Shown: positions 6,139-7,464 of the stretch, piece after piece
Layout of the letters: each line of letters starts with the position of its first letter
Numbering within the stretch: position 1 is the stretch's first letter
Source of the DNA: an uncultured Bacteroidota bacterium
GTDB taxonomy: Bacteria; Bacteroidota; Bacteroidia; Chitinophagales; Chitinophagaceae
Reading direction: 5' to 3'
NCBI GenBank assembly: GCA_903851455.1
Contig: CAINOM010000395.1
Coordinates: 1 to 7,464, forward strand
DNA: 7,464 bases
Translations under genes and position numbers: made by a program
Notes under the pieces: model-generated
What the model saw: only the letters and a program-made list of their open reading frames with translations
The model's database searches: none
What the model was told of the DNA's origin: nothing

Positions 6139-6155
6139 GAGTGATTAGTCAATCA
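6139..6155 (+). promoter_or_regulatory. Second TetR operator-like site before the dehydrogenase gene
   Basis: Positions 6139-6154 match the tetR operator-like site (5537-5552) at 13 of 16 bases, with the core TTAGTCA identical. It also forms its own perfect dyad TGATT-AGTC-AATCA at 6142-6155. It lies 19 nt after the tetR stop and 25 nt before the dehydrogenase ATG. No good TAnnTTTG promoter accompanies it, so it may act as a second repressor contact or roadblock within a shared transcript. Confidence 0.5.
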
Positions 6156-6180
6156 AAAATATAAAAACAAACCACGCAAA

Positions 6181-6993
6181 ATGAAAAAAGTAGCATTGAT
6201 AACCGGCGCCTCATCTGGCATAGGAAAAGAGACCGCACTATTGCTGGTGCAGCAGGGCTATACGGTATACGGCGTAGCCCGCAGGGTAGAGAAAATGCAG
6301 GACCTGAAACAGGCCGGCGTGAAACTGCTGGAGATGGATGTGACCGTAGAGGCATCTATGACGGCAGGCGTAAGCGAAATATTGAAAACAGAAGGCCGCA
6401 TAGATGTACTGCTGAATAACGCAGGTTATGGCTCCTATGGAGCGCTGGAAGATGTGCCGCTGTCGGAAGCGCGCTACCAGTTTGAGGTAAATATTTTTGG
6501 GATGGCGCGCCTGACGCAGCTGGTGCTGCCGCAGATGCGCAAGCAACGTTCGGGGCGCATCATCAATATATCTTCGATAGGCGGTAAGCTGGGCGAGCCG
6601 CACGGTGCATGGTACCACGCTACCAAGTATGCGGTAGAGGGCCTTAGCGACAGCCTGCGTATGGAGCTGAAGGAGTTTGGCATTGATGTAGTGATCATAG
6701 AGCCGGGCGCCATCATTACTGAGTGGGCCGGAATAGCGCGGGAGCATATGCTCAAAACGTCGGGCGACACAGATTATGGTGCGCTTACCCGCAAACATGC
6801 GCAAATGTTTGAGCGCGCAGATAAAATGGGATCGAAGCCGATTGTAGTGGCGAAAACTATAATTAAGGCTATAAAGGCTGCCCGGCCAAGGACGCGCTAT
6901 GCTACAGGTGGCGGGGCAAAGCTGATACTGTTTGTGAAAAGCATATTGTCGGACAGGATGTTTGACAAAGTGATGCTGGGTATGATGAAATAA
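6181..6993 (+). CDS. Classical short-chain dehydrogenase/reductase (SDR family oxidoreductase)
   Basis: A cytoplasmic NAD(P)H-dependent oxidoreductase of 270 residues, typical of classical SDRs with a short C-terminal extension. The Rossmann cofactor motif TGASSGIG is at 8-15. ARR at 33-35 after the second strand suggests NADP(H) preference. MDV at 52-54 fits the adenine-ring contact, and NNAG is at 79-82. The full catalytic tetrad is present: N104 (in FEVNIFG), S132 (in NISS), Y145 and K149 (YHATK). The PG motif is at 175-176. The sequence is of the general COG0300/COG4221 oxidoreductase kind, which includes hydroxysteroid- and carbonyl-reductase-like enzymes; the substrate is unknown. The leader is A-rich (ATATAAAAACAAACCACGCAAA) without a Shine-Dalgarno sequence, as usual in Bacteroidota. 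It follows tetR by 60 nt, with an operator-like site between them, so it is probably controlled by that repressor. Confidence 0.94.
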   Translation: MKKVALITGASSGIGKETALLLVQQGYTVYGVARRVEKMQDLKQAGVKLLEMDVTVEASMTAGVSEILKTEGRIDVLLNNAGYGSYGALEDVPLSEARYQFEVNIFGMARLTQLVLPQMRKQRSGRIINISSIGGKLGEPHGAWYHATKYAVEGLSDSLRMELKEFGIDVVIIEPGAIITEWAGIAREHMLKTSGDTDYGALTRKHAQMFERADKMGSKPIVVAKTIIKAIKAARPRTRYATGGGAKLILFVKSILSDRMFDKVMLGMMK

Positions 6994-7001
6994 TATCTTT
7001 G
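6994..7001 (+). promoter_or_regulatory. Perfect -7 element (TATCTTTG) before the hydrolase gene
   Basis: TATCTTTG starts at the base directly after the dehydrogenase stop codon and matches TAnnTTTG fully. No TTTG is found at the ideal 19-21 nt upstream; the nearest is at 6961-6964, 29 nt away. It would give the hydrolase gene its own transcript with a leader of about 50 nt, independent of tetR control. Confidence 0.45.
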
Positions 7002-7011
7002 CGATACATTG

Positions 7012-7027
7012 CGCGGGCGAAACCGCG
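7012..7027 (+). other. GC-rich hairpin between dehydrogenase and hydrolase genes
   Basis: CGCGG (7012-7016) pairs with CCGCG (7023-7027) around a six-base GCGAAA loop, and flanking TT/AA can extend it past a bulged G. No T-tract follows, so it is not a standard intrinsic terminator. It may protect the dehydrogenase mRNA end or lie in the leader of the hydrolase transcript. Confidence 0.35.
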
Positions 7028-7058
7028 AAACAGAAGGTTCACCGGAAAAAAATAGCAG

Positions 7059-7464
7059 ATGTTCATAATCATTGTGATCTTAGTAATAGTTATCACATTA
7101 GTGGCAGGAGTTGCCATTTTCATGCGGCTGCCGCTGTTTGGCAGTAAGCCAGCAGGGGCGAGGCTACAGCAGATAAAGCAGTCACCGAATTACAGGGATG
7201 GCGCCTTTCAGAATCAGAGCGAGACGCCCAGCCTTACGGATGGGGCAACTTACGGTTCTGTTATGAAGGAGTTTTTCTTAGAACGGAATAAAAGTGTAGA
7301 ACCGCCTCGCCCTATTCCATCTACTAAAACAGACCTGTTGTCGCTGGGCCGGAATGAAGATGTGCTGGTTTGGATGGGGCATTCGTCCTACTTTATACAG
7401 GTGGATGGCAAGCGTATACTGGTGGACCCCGTGCTGAGCGGGCATGCGTCACCATTCTCTTTTA
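7059..7464 (+). CDS. Membrane-anchored MBL-fold metallo-hydrolase, N-terminal part (runs off the window)
   Basis: The first 135 codons of a gene that continues beyond the window end with no stop. The N-terminus is a single hydrophobic segment (residues 2-22, FIIIVILVIVITLVAGVAIFM), so the protein is probably anchored in the inner membrane. A linker of about 23-100 follows, including QQIKQSPNYRDGAFQNQ. The start of a metallo-beta-lactamase fold then appears: VLVWMGHSSYFIQVDGKRILVDPVLSGHASPF at 102-133, where GHSSYF and the DP pair resemble the COG2220 group (UlaG/NAPE-PLD-like). The zinc-binding HxHxDH motif would lie beyond the window and cannot be checked. The ATG at 7059 is chosen because it opens the membrane segment and follows an A-rich leader. 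It lies 65 nt after the dehydrogenase. NAPE-PLD-type relatives act on phospholipid-like substrates, but the substrate here is unknown. Confidence 0.82.
   Translation, partial: MFIIIVILVIVITLVAGVAIFMRLPLFGSKPAGARLQQIKQSPNYRDGAFQNQSETPSLTDGATYGSVMKEFFLERNKSVEPPRPIPSTKTDLLSLGRNEDVLVWMGHSSYFIQVDGKRILVDPVLSGHASPFSF

Noticed and set aside
6238..6804. A 188-codon minus-strand open frame antisense to the dehydrogenase
   Set aside because: The plus-strand frame carries the complete SDR motif set. The antisense frame is Arg/His/Gln-rich with no recognisable domain and is a shadow.

Overview
The window looks like ordinary chromosomal DNA from a member of the Bacteroidota, most likely a Chitinophagaceae-like or Sphingobacteriia-like genome. 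Three things support this. Two secreted proteins end in type IX secretion (T9SS) C-terminal sorting domains. Several genes are preceded by the Bacteroidota -7 promoter element TAnnTTTG, in one case with a TTTG -33 element at the typical 19-nt spacing. Start codons have A-rich leaders rather than strong Shine-Dalgarno sequences. There are no rRNA or tRNA genes, CRISPR arrays, insertion sequences or phage genes.

Left part (1-2731): a stretch with no convincing gene but with a possible three-stem fold (45-129) precedes a minus-strand outer-membrane beta-barrel protein (142-897). Divergent from it are two plus-strand envelope genes: a lipoprotein (1080-1724) and a T9SS-exported protein (1772-2731). 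Their starts lie behind near-identical promoter/leader sequences, so they probably belong to one surface-protein expression class.

Middle part (2751-5355, all minus strand): a large secreted seven-bladed Kelch/galactose-oxidase-like propeller with an Ig-like domain and T9SS tail (3613-5355) lies upstream of a small acidic protein of unknown function (3265-3540), which is closely followed by an isoprenylcysteine-methyltransferase-type membrane protein (2751-3257). The last two look like one transcription unit.

Right part (5356-7464, plus strand): a TetR/AcrR repressor (5560-6120), a classical short-chain dehydrogenase (6181-6993) and the N-terminal part of a membrane-anchored metallo-beta-lactamase-fold hydrolase (7059 to the window end). 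The TetR promoter is complete, and a dyad overlaps its predicted transcription start. A 13/16 match to that site lies between tetR and the dehydrogenase. This supports an autoregulated TetR-SDR module, possibly including the hydrolase, although the hydrolase also has its own -7 element.

I see no clearly new biological system. The most informative signals are the paired TetR sites, the twin leaders of the two surface-protein genes, and the possible fold at the left edge.
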